In this document: piece by piece, positions 1-6,817 of the stretch | Layout: every line of letters begins with the position of its first letter | Position numbering within the stretch: position 1 is the first letter of the stretch | NCBI GenBank assembly: GCA_027365475.1 | Contig: DAHXNI010000103.1 | Location: forward strand, 1 to 40,371 | DNA: 40,371 nucleotides | Direction of reading: 5' to 3' | Source of the DNA: Pseudomonadota bacterium | GTDB lineage: Bacteria; Pseudomonadota; Gammaproteobacteria; JAKAQQ01 | Position numbers and translations under genes: made by a program | The notes under the pieces: generated by a model | What the model was told of the DNA's origin: nothing | Database searches by the model: none | What the model saw: only the letters and a program-made list of their open reading frames with translations

Positions 1-136
1 ACACGGTCGAGCATGCGCGCAAGTCCGAAGCCAAAAAGCACAAACCGCCCGCTTGACCCCCTCCCGCCCGGGCGGCTTCGCCTGGGCGACGCTGCGCGTC
101 GGGCCGGGCTAGGAAGGGGAATGCGCGGGCATGTGT
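1..136. other. Window edge, no gene supported
   Basis: No credible coding region is seen between the window start and the waaA stop codon. The plus-strand frame here is a GC-rich shadow with no recognisable motif. The stretch may hold the start of a further minus-strand gene beyond the edge, but this cannot be decided. Confidence 0.5.
65..88 (-). terminator. GC-rich hairpin downstream of waaA
   Basis: CGCCCGGGCG (65-74) and CGCCTGGGCG (79-88) can pair as a 10-bp stem with one mismatch and a 4-nt loop, about 50 nt after the waaA stop. There is no T-run after it on the minus strand, so an intrinsic terminator is only a guess. Confidence 0.25.
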
Positions 137-1399
137 TCAAAAACGGTTCAAACCTTCGAGCGCCTGAAGCGTGCAGGCCATGGCCTCCCGGCTTGCAAGT
201 ACCGCATCGAGCCCACGCTGAACCCGCTCAGAACGCTCCATGGGATTCGCCAGCAATTGCGTGATCGCCCGGGCAAGCTCGGGAGCATTCCGAACAATGT
301 CCAGGGCTCCCGCTTCGGTGAGCTGCATCGCAATATCACGGACATTGTCGAAAAAAGGACCCATCACCGCAGGACAGCGATGCAACACGGGTTCCAGAGG
401 ATTGTGTCCGCCAAGCGGAACCAGGCTGCCGCCAATGAACGCTGCATCCCCCGCTGCATAGAATGCATTGAGATCTCCAATGGTATCGAGCAGGAGTACT
501 CCACCCGGAACCGGGCGTTCGCCATGACTCTGGCGTGCCACCTCAAGGTTACGGATGCGGGCCGCATCCAGAATGTCGGGCGCCCGATCCGGATGGCGTG
601 GGGCGAGAACCAGAATGGCATCCGGGATCTCGGCCCGCACCGTGAGCTGGGCTTCGAGGATCCAAGCGTCCTCCCCCTCGTGGGTGCTACCTGCAACCCA
701 GACCGGGCAGCCGGGAAAGAGCCCGGTGCGCAAGGCCTGCCCCCTCTCTTCGACAGCGGCGGAGACCGACATTTCATACTTGAGGTTGCCACAGATCCGG
801 ACGCGTTCCGGGTGCGCTCCGAGACGGATGAAATGCTCCCGCTGACTCTCGTTTTGGACGAGAACCAGGGAGAGGTTCTGAAAGACCGGAGCAAAAAGCC
901 CGGCGAAGCGCTCGTAGCGGCGTACGGTTTGTTCGGAGAGGTGGGCGTTGACGAGCGCGAGCGGTATCGCGCGGGCAAAGCAGGCATGCGCCAGATTGGG
1001 CCAGATTTCCGTTTCGATCACGACACCGATCCGGGCATTCAGCCGGTTCAGAAAACGCGCCACTGAAACCGGATGATCGAGTGGCAACAGGTAGACCGGG
1101 ATCGTGGGCGTGAGAACCTCCCTGGCCTGCGCTTTACCGGTTGCCGTGAAGGTCGTGAGCACGATGGGCAGATCCGGATCCTTCTGCCTGAGCGAGCGAA
1201 TCAGGTTGAATGCAATCTGGACTTCGCCGAGCGAGGCGGCATGGATCCAGTAGGTCCAAGATGACTGGGGTTCGATATAACCGAGACGCTCATGCGAGGT
1301 TTCGCGCTGGCCGGTTTGCCGGAGACTGGCGCGCCCGAGGCGCCAGAGCGCCCACGGAGTAGCGAGGGTGATCAGCAGGCTGTAGACTCGCCGCCACAT
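137..1399 (-). CDS. waaA: 3-deoxy-D-manno-octulosonic acid (Kdo) transferase
   Basis: Transfers Kdo from CMP-Kdo to lipid IVA, the first step of LPS core assembly, at the cytoplasmic face of the inner membrane. The 420-aa product has a hydrophobic N-terminal anchor (about residues 5-20), then the family motif HAASLGE near residues 53-59, whose Glu is the expected catalytic base. A GT-B fold follows, with GNLKYE, VAGSTHEGE and the late GGSLVPLGGHNPLEP signature. Length matches the family (E. coli about 425 aa). The ATG at 1399 is preferred over the longer frame because family members begin with this membrane segment; the upstream extension is polar and would overlap hldE. It starts 5 nt after the hldE stop, so the two are one operon. 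Confidence 0.93.
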   Translation of the reverse strand: MWRRVYSLLITLATPWALWRLGRASLRQTGQRETSHERLGYIEPQSSWTYWIHAASLGEVQIAFNLIRSLRQKDPDLPIVLTTFTATGKAQAREVLTPTIPVYLLPLDHPVSVARFLNRLNARIGVVIETEIWPNLAHACFARAIPLALVNAHLSEQTVRRYERFAGLFAPVFQNLSLVLVQNESQREHFIRLGAHPERVRICGNLKYEMSVSAAVEERGQALRTGLFPGCPVWVAGSTHEGEDAWILEAQLTVRAEIPDAILVLAPRHPDRAPDILDAARIRNLEVARQSHGERPVPGGVLLLDTIGDLNAFYAAGDAAFIGGSLVPLGGHNPLEPVLHRCPAVMGPFFDNVRDIAMQLTEAGALDIVRNAPELARAITQLLANPMERSERVQRGLDAVLASREAMACTLQALEGLNRF

Positions 1400-1404
1400 G
1401 AGGG

Positions 1405-2820
1405 CTAACTGCGCAGGGTGTCGATGAGCCCGCTCGTGGATACGCCTTCGAGGTAGGGAAGCGTCATGACACGCCCACCGGCACGTCGCACACATTCACC
1501 CCCGGCGATGGCCTCCGGCGCGTAATCCCCGCCTTTGACCAGGACATCGGGCAGGATGCGGCAGATCAGCCGCTCCGGGGTGTCTTCCCCGAATGGTACA
1601 ACCCAATCGACCGCTTCGAGCGCAGCTAAAACGCTCATCCGGTTTGCGAGCGTCGTGATGGGCCGTCCGGGACCCTTCAACCGCCGGACCGAATCATCCG
1701 AGTTCACGGCGACCACGAGGGCATCCCCCAAGCGGCGTGCTGCGGCGAGATATTGCACATGGCCCGCATGCAGAAGATCGAAACAGCCGTTGGTCATGAC
1801 CAGCCTGAGCCCCCTTTTATGAAATTCATCCACGAGGCCTACCAGTGCCTCTTCCGTCACGATTCCCGGGTGGTCCGGGTGAGGTCGGTCGGCGTGTGCC
1901 AACTCCTGCCAACTCACCTGTGCGGCACCAAGCTTAGCCACAACGAGGCCGGCGGCGCGGTTCGCGAGCCGGGCCGCCTCCTCGAGCGTTGCACCTGTTG
2001 CGAGTGCGGCCGCAAGGGTGGCCACGACCGTATCTCCGGCACCCGTCACATCCGCAACCTCGCGCGCTTCGGCCGGCAGCGTGAGTGTCTCATCTCCGGG
2101 GCCAATGAGCAGCATGCCACGCTCGCCAAGCGTCACGAGCAGCGCTTCGAGGCCAAGATCGGTGCGCAAGTGTCTTCCGCGCTCGACGAGCATCTCTGGA
2201 GAATCGGTCGGGCCCACCACGGCCTCGAACTCGGCCAGATTGGGGGTAAGGAGCGTGGCACCCTGATATCTCGCATAATCGCGTCCCTTGGGGTCGATCA
2301 CAACGGGCCTTTTATGTTGACGCCCCACGACAATCGCCTCGTGCACCCGGGACAGCGTCTTTTTCCCGTAGTCGGAAATGATGAGGGCATCCTGATGGGG
2401 CGAGACAGCCTCGAAACGCGGCCACCAGTCCGGATGGAGATCCCGCGCGGGGCTCTCCTCGAAATCGAGCCGGACGAGTTGCTGGTGCCTCGAGAGAATG
2501 CGGAGTTTGGTAATGGTCCGAACGGCGGGATCGGCGATCAGATCAAGTCCGACGCCCTGGACCTCGAGCAGCGACTCGAGACAGTGACCCGCCTCATCCT
2601 GTCCGATGACCCCGATGAGGTGGGCGTGGCAGCCCAGGGCTTTGAGGTTCAGCGCGACGTTGGCAGCGCCGCCGGGGCGTTCAGTAGTGCCGGTGATCCG
2701 CACCACCGGAACCGGAGCCTCCGGCGAAATCCGTTCCGTGATGCCGGACCAGTATCGGTCCAGCATGACATCGCCCACGACGAGCACGCGAGCTTTGGAA
2801 AAATCCGGAAGCGTGGGCAT
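1405..2820 (-). CDS. hldE: Bifunctional heptose-7-phosphate kinase / heptose-1-phosphate adenylyltransferase
   Basis: Makes ADP-heptose for the LPS inner core. The first domain (about residues 1-315) is a PfkB/ribokinase-type kinase with VVGDVMLDRYW near the start, the family RISPEAPVP motif and the anion-hole DVTGAGDTVVA. The second (about 340-471) is a cytidylyltransferase-like domain with TNGCFDLLHAGHVQYL (HxGH) and the substrate-binding LKGPGRP. The 471-aa length fits the fused enzyme (E. coli 477). The ATG at 2820 gives MPTLPDFSKA, which lines up with known N-termini; a TTG six codons upstream is possible. The gene is first in the hldE-waaA operon and divergent from the acyltransferase at 2889. 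Confidence 0.95.
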   Translation of the reverse strand: MPTLPDFSKARVLVVGDVMLDRYWSGITERISPEAPVPVVRITGTTERPGGAANVALNLKALGCHAHLIGVIGQDEAGHCLESLLEVQGVGLDLIADPAVRTITKLRILSRHQQLVRLDFEESPARDLHPDWWPRFEAVSPHQDALIISDYGKKTLSRVHEAIVVGRQHKRPVVIDPKGRDYARYQGATLLTPNLAEFEAVVGPTDSPEMLVERGRHLRTDLGLEALLVTLGERGMLLIGPGDETLTLPAEAREVADVTGAGDTVVATLAAALATGATLEEAARLANRAAGLVVAKLGAAQVSWQELAHADRPHPDHPGIVTEEALVGLVDEFHKRGLRLVMTNGCFDLLHAGHVQYLAAARRLGDALVVAVNSDDSVRRLKGPGRPITTLANRMSVLAALEAVDWVVPFGEDTPERLICRILPDVLVKGGDYAPEAIAGGECVRRAGGRVMTLPYLEGVSTSGLIDTLRS

Positions 2821-2888
2821 GCGACTGGGTTGTGCCAAAATGACACTGAATCATACCACGGGCACACGCGATGCCTGTTCGATCCGGC

Positions 2889-3788
2889 ATGAACGAAAAG
2901 TCGATTCTCACCCGCTACTGGCACCCCCGTCACTGGCCCGTCTGGGCGGCCGTCGGCCTGGTTTATGTAGCAAGCCGCCTGCCTTACCGGATCCAGCCCG
3001 CATTCGGAGGGTTCTTCGGCGCGCTCTTCCGCTGGAGCCAACCGCGACGGCGCACGATCACACGGGCCAACATCGATCTCTGTTTCCCGAATGAGACCCG
3101 CGAGTGGCGCAAACACCTCGTCCGAGCCCACTTCCATGCGCTCGGGATGGGACTCATCGAGGTCGTGATGGCCTGGTCACGCGCCGATTGCGACCTGCCA
3201 CCGGTCCAGATCGAGGGGCTGGCCTACCTCGAGCAGGCCCTCGAAAAAGGGCACGGGGCGATTCTGCTCACGGGTCATTTCACGATGCTTGAACTCGGTG
3301 CACGCTTTGTCAACCGGCTGATCCCGGTCGGGGCCCTCTTCCGTCCGGCCAACCTTCCGCTGATTGATGCCTTGATGCGGCGCGCTCGGGCGGCCCAGGC
3401 GCGGGTGGCCATACCCCGTGATGACCTCCGGGGTCTCATCAAGGCGCTGTCCAAAAATATCCCCGTCTGGTACGCCTCGGATCAGGGTTACACGGGAAAG
3501 CATGCCGGATGGGTTCCATTTTTCGGAATCCCGGCACCCACGAACCTGGCCCTGAGCCGCCTGGCCGAAGCCAGTGACGCACCGGTCGTCCCCTTTTTTA
3601 TCAAGCGCCTCAATAAGGGTCGGGGATACGCCGTCACCCTTCGCCCGGCGCTGGAATCGTTCCCCGGCGCAGATCCCCTGACCGATGCACAGAGGATTCA
3701 CGCGCTGCTCGAAGTCCATATCCGGGAAGCGCCCGCGCAGTACCTCTGGAGTCACGACCGGTTCAAACGCCATCCACGGAACCCCTGA
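2889..3788 (+). CDS. lpxL: Lipid A biosynthesis lauroyl/palmitoleoyl acyltransferase (LpxL/HtrB family)
   Basis: Expected to add a secondary acyl chain to Kdo2-lipid IVA from acyl-ACP at the inner membrane. The 299-aa protein has a hydrophobic segment near residues 18-30 and the catalytic HX4E motif as HFTMLE (His130 to Glu135). It also has the family DQGYTGKHAGWVPFFG block and an acidic/basic end YLWSHDRFKRHP. The ATG at 2889 is chosen over one 18 nt upstream (2871) because MNEKSILTRYWHPRHWP resembles family starts; neither has a strong ribosome binding site. Whether it adds laurate, myristate or palmitoleate cannot be told from sequence. It sits back to back with hldE, so both strands here serve lipid A/core assembly. 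Confidence 0.9.
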   Translation: MNEKSILTRYWHPRHWPVWAAVGLVYVASRLPYRIQPAFGGFFGALFRWSQPRRRTITRANIDLCFPNETREWRKHLVRAHFHALGMGLIEVVMAWSRADCDLPPVQIEGLAYLEQALEKGHGAILLTGHFTMLELGARFVNRLIPVGALFRPANLPLIDALMRRARAAQARVAIPRDDLRGLIKALSKNIPVWYASDQGYTGKHAGWVPFFGIPAPTNLALSRLAEASDAPVVPFFIKRLNKGRGYAVTLRPALESFPGADPLTDAQRIHALLEVHIREAPAQYLWSHDRFKRHPRNP

Positions 3789-3826
3789 CCAGCCTTCCCT
3801 GGCTTTCTCAGAGGAAAGCCGGTCAG
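3785..3826. terminator. Bidirectional hairpin between convergent genes
   Basis: GGCTTTC (3801-3807) and GAAAGCC (3814-3820) form a perfect 7-bp stem. CTGACC (3785-3790) and GGTCAG (3821-3826) can close an outer stem. It lies between the convergent lpxL and nucleotidyltransferase genes and overlaps the stop of the latter. There is no T-run, so the terminator role is inferred from position and structure. Confidence 0.4.
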
Positions 3827-4503
3827 CCCAACAACGCCACCGCCAGAGCGCGACATTGTTGCTCAACGGCGCGCCAATCATTCCAAGGCGGGATGATGCC
3901 TTTATACTCGGCCAGGTCCACATCAGTCAGATCATAGGGATCCGGACTCGTCAGTTTCATGACAACGCTCGTGAGCAGGTCGCCACCCTCGCCGGCAAAA
4001 TCGGCATAAAGCTCATTCATGCGCGCCAGTGCACCCACACTCTTTCGCAAATCCAGATGGTGGGACAGTGCAGCGACATCCAGGTAGTCACGAGTCGCAT
4101 TTCGCTCGACGACCAGAAATGTTTTGATGCGTAGCATCTCCTCCACCGTGGGAACCCGGAGTGTTCGATCACCCGACAGGGCAAGACTCGTAATCTCGAG
4201 TGGTGCCGTGCGCCTTTGATTGCGCAGTCCCGCGTCAATTCGATCAATGGCCCCTAACACCAGCTTGCCTTTCACGAGTCTTTTCGTGCGCCAACCGACG
4301 ATGGTTTCCAGTGCACGCAGCGCCTGGTCGTAATGCTGGTCAAGATCCTTGAGGACATGATCGTGATCGAAGGAAATGCGATGCCGCGCATGGAGCGCCG
4401 CCGCCGTGCCACCGACGAGCACGGCTCCAGGCACCTTGGTCTGGAGTATCGCAGCATGGGCAAGCAGCGTTTCCCAGTCGGGCACCGGTCCGGTGTCAGC
4501 CAT
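3823..4503 (-). CDS. AbiEii-family nucleotidyltransferase toxin
   Basis: A 226-aa protein of the AbiEii/AbiGii nucleotidyltransferase fold, the toxin half of many two-gene toxin-antitoxin or abortive-infection pairs. The active-site block VGGTAAALHARHRISFDHD (about residues 30-48) has the GG pair and the paired metal-binding Asp46 and Asp48 of the DNA polymerase beta-like superfamily. RVPTVEEMLRIKTFLVVERN with RDYLDVAAL (C-terminal half) is also typical. Start: ATG 4503 overlaps the upstream Xre gene by 8 nt, a sign of translational coupling; a longer frame into that gene is a shadow. The nucleic acid or protein it modifies cannot be told; related toxins modify tRNA. Confidence 0.8.
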   Translation of the reverse strand: MADTGPVPDWETLLAHAAILQTKVPGAVLVGGTAAALHARHRISFDHDHVLKDLDQHYDQALRALETIVGWRTKRLVKGKLVLGAIDRIDAGLRNQRRTAPLEITSLALSGDRTLRVPTVEEMLRIKTFLVVERNATRDYLDVAALSHHLDLRKSVGALARMNELYADFAGEGGDLLTSVVMKLTSPDPYDLTDVDLAEYKGIIPPWNDWRAVEQQCRALAVALLG

Positions 4504-4975
4504 GCTGGCTCTCTGGGCTGTGTTGCTGGCACAAGAGCTCCGGCAAGAGCACGGCGAAAGCATGTGCCTTGGGATCTGACTTGCCAACCGCCGAAGCAAC
4601 CTCGCGTACCCGGCGGGCAATCCGGCCGCTCACGTCCTCGCGGCTGACGCGCACCAAGCTGCGCCAAGACGAAAAATCACCACGGACCAGGATGTCTTCG
4701 ATAGCGGCCTTGGTCAGAGTCCGACCGGCCGATTCGGTGAGATGCCGGTGCGGCATCAGCGGTGCTGCGAGCTCTGGCTCTCGGGCTGCAAGCGTCAGAT
4801 CGAGTGCGGTGCAAAGACGCTCCACCTTCGCAAAGCCGAGTTCCAGCAGCTGGCCTGCCTCCAAGGCGGCAAGCGTGGAACGGCCGATACGAGCGGTTGC
4901 GGCCAGCTCCTGAAGCGTGAACCCCTTGGCGCGGCGCCGTTCGGCGATGAGTCTTCCGACGGAACGCAAACTCAT
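4496..4975 (-). CDS. Xre-type helix-turn-helix antitoxin/regulator
   Basis: A 159-aa protein with an N-terminal Cro/C1 HTH: RSVGRLIAERRRAKGFTLQE, then LAATARIGRSTLAALEAGQ and LCTALDLTL. The C-terminal half (about residues 75-159) is not recognised and probably binds the partner. Its 3' end overlaps the AbiEii-type gene by 8 nt, so this is the first gene of a two-gene operon, as expected for an antitoxin. ATG 4975 is preferred; a TTG at 4990 is the alternative. Two copies of AGTCCAGTATA upstream supply both the promoter elements and a likely operator for self-repression. The pair differs from classical AbiEi-AbiEii, where the antitoxin is a winged-helix AbiEi protein. Confidence 0.75.
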   Translation of the reverse strand: MSLRSVGRLIAERRRAKGFTLQELAATARIGRSTLAALEAGQLLELGFAKVERLCTALDLTLAAREPELAAPLMPHRHLTESAGRTLTKAAIEDILVRGDFSSWRSLVRVSREDVSGRIARRVREVASAVGKSDPKAHAFAVLLPELLCQQHSPESQHG

Positions 4976-4976
4976 G

Positions 4977-5022
4977 AGTCCAGTATACAAGACTATATCT
5001 TAATAGTCCAGTATAGTGGACT
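4977..5022 (-). promoter_or_regulatory. Repeat-built promoter/operator of the Xre-AbiEii operon
   Basis: AGTCCAGTATA occurs at 4977-4987 and at 5005-5015, and the second copy lies in an inverted repeat AGTCCA (5005-5010) / TGGACT (5017-5022). Read on the minus strand, TGGACT (5010 to 5005) is a fair -35 and TATACT (4987 to 4982) a strong -10, with a 17-nt spacer. The predicted transcript start is at about 4975, the A of the ATG, so the mRNA would be leaderless. The repeats are the natural operator for the Xre protein. Confidence 0.55.
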
Positions 5023-5110
5023 CAGCCGCCCGCGACGGCTAGCCCGATCTGGCTGTACAACGATTGAGCACGGCTGAGCTTAAACGGATCCGCCCTATAA
5101 CGCAAACAAC

Positions 5111-5139
5111 TTGCATTTAAGAATCCTCCGCGCTAAACT
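5111..5139 (+). promoter_or_regulatory. Candidate promoter of the Fur-family gene
   Basis: TTGCAT (5111-5116) and TAAACT (5134-5139) are separated by 17 nt. The start would fall at about 5146, the first base of the ATG, so this gene too may be transcribed without a leader; no ribosome binding site is seen before it. Confidence 0.45.
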
Positions 5140-5145
5140 GCCCGC

Positions 5146-5607
5146 ATGAGCCGCCCCTCCCGGATCCGTCCCGCGCTTGAGACCCTCATGGATTCGGGTG
5201 AATCGCATGCTTGGACGCTTGAGGAACTTCAGGATGCGCTCGAGCGACGGGGCCTTTCAACCAGTTTTTCCTCTGTGTTCCGGGCAGCACACCAAGCGGT
5301 CGAGCTCGGCCACTGGCGGAAAATCATACTGGACGATGGCAGGCCCCGCTTTGAGCCGGCCGAACGGCATCACGACCATCTCCACTGCGAACGTTGCGGC
5401 TCACTGGAAGCCGTACCCTGTACCGTCACGGCGAGCATCCGGACCCGGATGGAACAGGCAACCGGTTATGCCATCCGCGATCACTCTTTCCTCTGGCAGG
5501 GCCTCTGCCCGCGCTGCAGACAGGCCGACCCAGAGACACGGGCGAGCAAAACGCAGCGCAGCATGCGCCGTCCACTCGGGATCAAGGCAGCCAAACGCCC
5601 ATGCTGA
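5146..5607 (+). CDS. Fur-family metal-responsive repressor
   Basis: A 153-aa DNA-binding regulator of the Fur/Zur/Nur superfamily. The N-terminal winged helix contains TLEELQDALERRGLSTSFSSVFRAAHQAVELG (pos. 24 onward; the SSVFRAA stretch is the usual recognition helix). The hinge carries HHDHLHCERCG (75-85), and the structural zinc site is formed by Cys81/Cys84 and Cys121/Cys124 (CPRC). The His-rich hinge matches the regulatory metal site of the family. The C-terminal 25 residues are a basic tail. The gene overlaps the next by 7 nt (stop inside the transporter start), so the regulator and a membrane metal transporter form one operon. Which metal it senses (Zn, Ni, Mn or Fe) is not decided. 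Confidence 0.82.
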   Translation: MSRPSRIRPALETLMDSGESHAWTLEELQDALERRGLSTSFSSVFRAAHQAVELGHWRKIILDDGRPRFEPAERHHDHLHCERCGSLEAVPCTVTASIRTRMEQATGYAIRDHSFLWQGLCPRCRQADPETRASKTQRSMRRPLGIKAAKRPC

Positions 5608-6530
5608 ATCTCTGGAACCCCTCGCATCTCGCCTTCGGGCTGTCACTGGTCACCGCCTTTGTGCTCGGCATCGTTCACGGCGTGACTCCGGACGAGCACA
5701 CTTGGCCCATCACCTTCAGCTATGCCGTGGGCAGCTACTCGACCCGGCGCGGCCTGCGCGCGGGACTCATCTTCTCCCTGTCGTTCACGCTCCAGCGCGC
5801 GATCGCAAGCGAACTGGCTTTTCTCGGGCTCGCCCCGCTCATGACCCTGGCCTCGGGCAACTTCTGGGTGTATCTCGTCGTGGGCGCGGTCATGCTGGGT
5901 GGGGGGAAATTGGTCTTGAACCGTCCCCGCCGCATCCTGAAGGCTATGGGCACCGCGCCCGATGCCGAGGTGCCGCTCCAGGATCCGAGACTCTGGATGC
6001 CCGCTGTTCATGGGTTCATCGCGGGCTGGGGGTTCGGAGCCTTTGCCATCATCATCTATACGGTCCTTGCCCCCGCCATGCCGTCCGCGGCCTGGGGCTG
6101 GGTCCCAGGCGCACTGTTCGGTCTCGGCACCACGTTCGTCCAGGCACTGGCCGGAGCCGGAATCGGCTTCTGGGCTTCGCGCCGCGGCCTCGATCCGGTA
6201 TCTCTGCGTGCGGCAGCGCTCAAAACCGCGGGGCGAACCCTGTTCTGGGGGGGCGCCACATTTCTTGTGGCAGGTCTTTTGGGGCTCCTCATTCCAGGCA
6301 TCGGAAATTGGACCTTCGACACCGGGATCCGGGTTCACAACCTCGCCCATCTCGGGCTCGCCTTCGCAATCGTGGTCTTCGTCGTGCTCGGCGTCGGAGT
6401 CGGATCCTTCGTTTTCGAGATCCGAAAACTCGGGCGCCTTCACCCCTTGTCCGATGCAGTCGCAAAAGAACGCGTGGCCCACCCGATAGTGGACTCAGCC
6501 GCGACGCCGATGGGCCCAACCGGTTCTTGA
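5601..6530 (+). CDS. NicO/HupE-like polytopic membrane protein, probable metal transporter
   Basis: A 309-aa membrane protein with about seven hydrophobic segments. The first carries HGVTPDEHTWP (26-36), resembling the His/Asp motif HxxxxDH in TM helices of nickel/cobalt transporters (NiCoT, NicO/RcnA). Later segments contain GFIAGWGFGAFAIIIYT and GWVPGALFGLGTTFVQALAG, Gly-rich helices of the same type, and a conserved-looking RVHNLAHLG near the end. Co-transcription with the Fur-family gene (7-nt overlap) supports transition-metal import or export. The alternative is a TauE/SafE-like exporter. The start ATG 5601 is fixed by the overlap and by the membrane segment right after it. Confidence 0.6.
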   Translation: MLNLWNPSHLAFGLSLVTAFVLGIVHGVTPDEHTWPITFSYAVGSYSTRRGLRAGLIFSLSFTLQRAIASELAFLGLAPLMTLASGNFWVYLVVGAVMLGGGKLVLNRPRRILKAMGTAPDAEVPLQDPRLWMPAVHGFIAGWGFGAFAIIIYTVLAPAMPSAAWGWVPGALFGLGTTFVQALAGAGIGFWASRRGLDPVSLRAAALKTAGRTLFWGGATFLVAGLLGLLIPGIGNWTFDTGIRVHNLAHLGLAFAIVVFVVLGVGVGSFVFEIRKLGRLHPLSDAVAKERVAHPIVDSAATPMGPTGS

Positions 6531-6554
6531 CAGGAACCATTTCGGGGATAGAAT
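6527..6554 (+). promoter_or_regulatory. Strong sigma70 promoter of the NRAMP unit
   Basis: A perfect -35 TTGACA (6527-6532) and TAGAAT (6549-6554, one mismatch) are separated by 16 nt. The -35 overlaps the stop codon of the upstream transporter gene. The start is expected near 6561. Confidence 0.75.
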
Positions 6555-6560
6555 TTCAAC

Positions 6561-6817
6561 GTTTCAGCCACTAGGGAGACCCATGGGCAGTAGCCGCCCG
6601 TCATTACTCCGGTGTGGCTCCGCGCACGTGCGAGACCGGTTCGCCTGATCCGGCTCGGCGCGACCCGCCGAGCCATCACAGCACGCGCACCAGACCATCT
6701 GAACGCGGTTTTGTGCCCGAGGCTCAGTTCAGTACCGGATGAGGTCAAGGGGATCCAGCCGATCCCGGGGTGACTCCTGCCGCATGCGCCACCAAACGCT
6801 GCGGAGCATCATGCCCT
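6561..6817 (+). ncRNA. Structured 5' leader of the NRAMP gene (possible riboswitch or attenuator)
   Basis: About 257 nt separate the predicted transcript start from the NRAMP ATG. Visible structure: GGGC (6585-6588) / GCCC (6596-6599) around AGTAGCC; palindrome CGCACGTGCG (6623-6632); a large hairpin with TGAT (6646-6649), a 2-nt bulge and GGCTCGGCG (6652-6660), loop CGACC, then CGCCGAGCC and ATCA (6666-6678); CTGAAC (6699-6704) / GTTCAG (6727-6732); and GGGATC (6750-6755) / GATCCC (6761-6766). AGTAGCC and GCGAGACC recall loop motifs of the yybP-ykoY manganese riboswitch, but the closing P1 stem is not found, so no class is assigned. A short uORF lies inside. Confidence 0.45.
6583..6648 (+). 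CDS. Candidate 21-codon leader peptide (uORF)
   Basis: ATG 6583 lies 4 nt after AGGGAG (6573-6578), a good ribosome binding site, about 22 nt into the predicted transcript. The frame encodes 21 residues beginning MGSSRPSLLRCG, with several Arg and Ser, and ends in TGA at 6646-6648. That stop codon is the first part of the 5' arm of the large hairpin (6646-6678), so a terminating ribosome would cover the stem base. It may sense translation or a metal, as in uORF-controlled Mg and Mn genes. No homology is claimed. Confidence 0.4.
   Translation: MGSSRPSLLRCGSAHVRDRFA

Noticed and set aside
131-1066. 311-codon plus-strand frame over waaA
   Set aside because: Antisense shadow of waaA; no motif, and waaA is full length with clear family signatures.
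1753-2892. 379-codon plus-strand frame over hldE
   Set aside because: Antisense shadow; the opposite strand encodes intact HldE.
5177-6574. 465-codon plus-strand frame over the Fur and NicO-like genes
   Set aside because: Out of frame with both genes, Arg/Ser-rich and without motif; a GC-rich shadow.
6583-6645. yybP-ykoY manganese riboswitch
   Set aside because: AGTAGCC and GCGAGACC look similar to its loops, but the P1 closing stem and the GGGGAGUAG core are not formed, so it is reported only as an unclassified leader.
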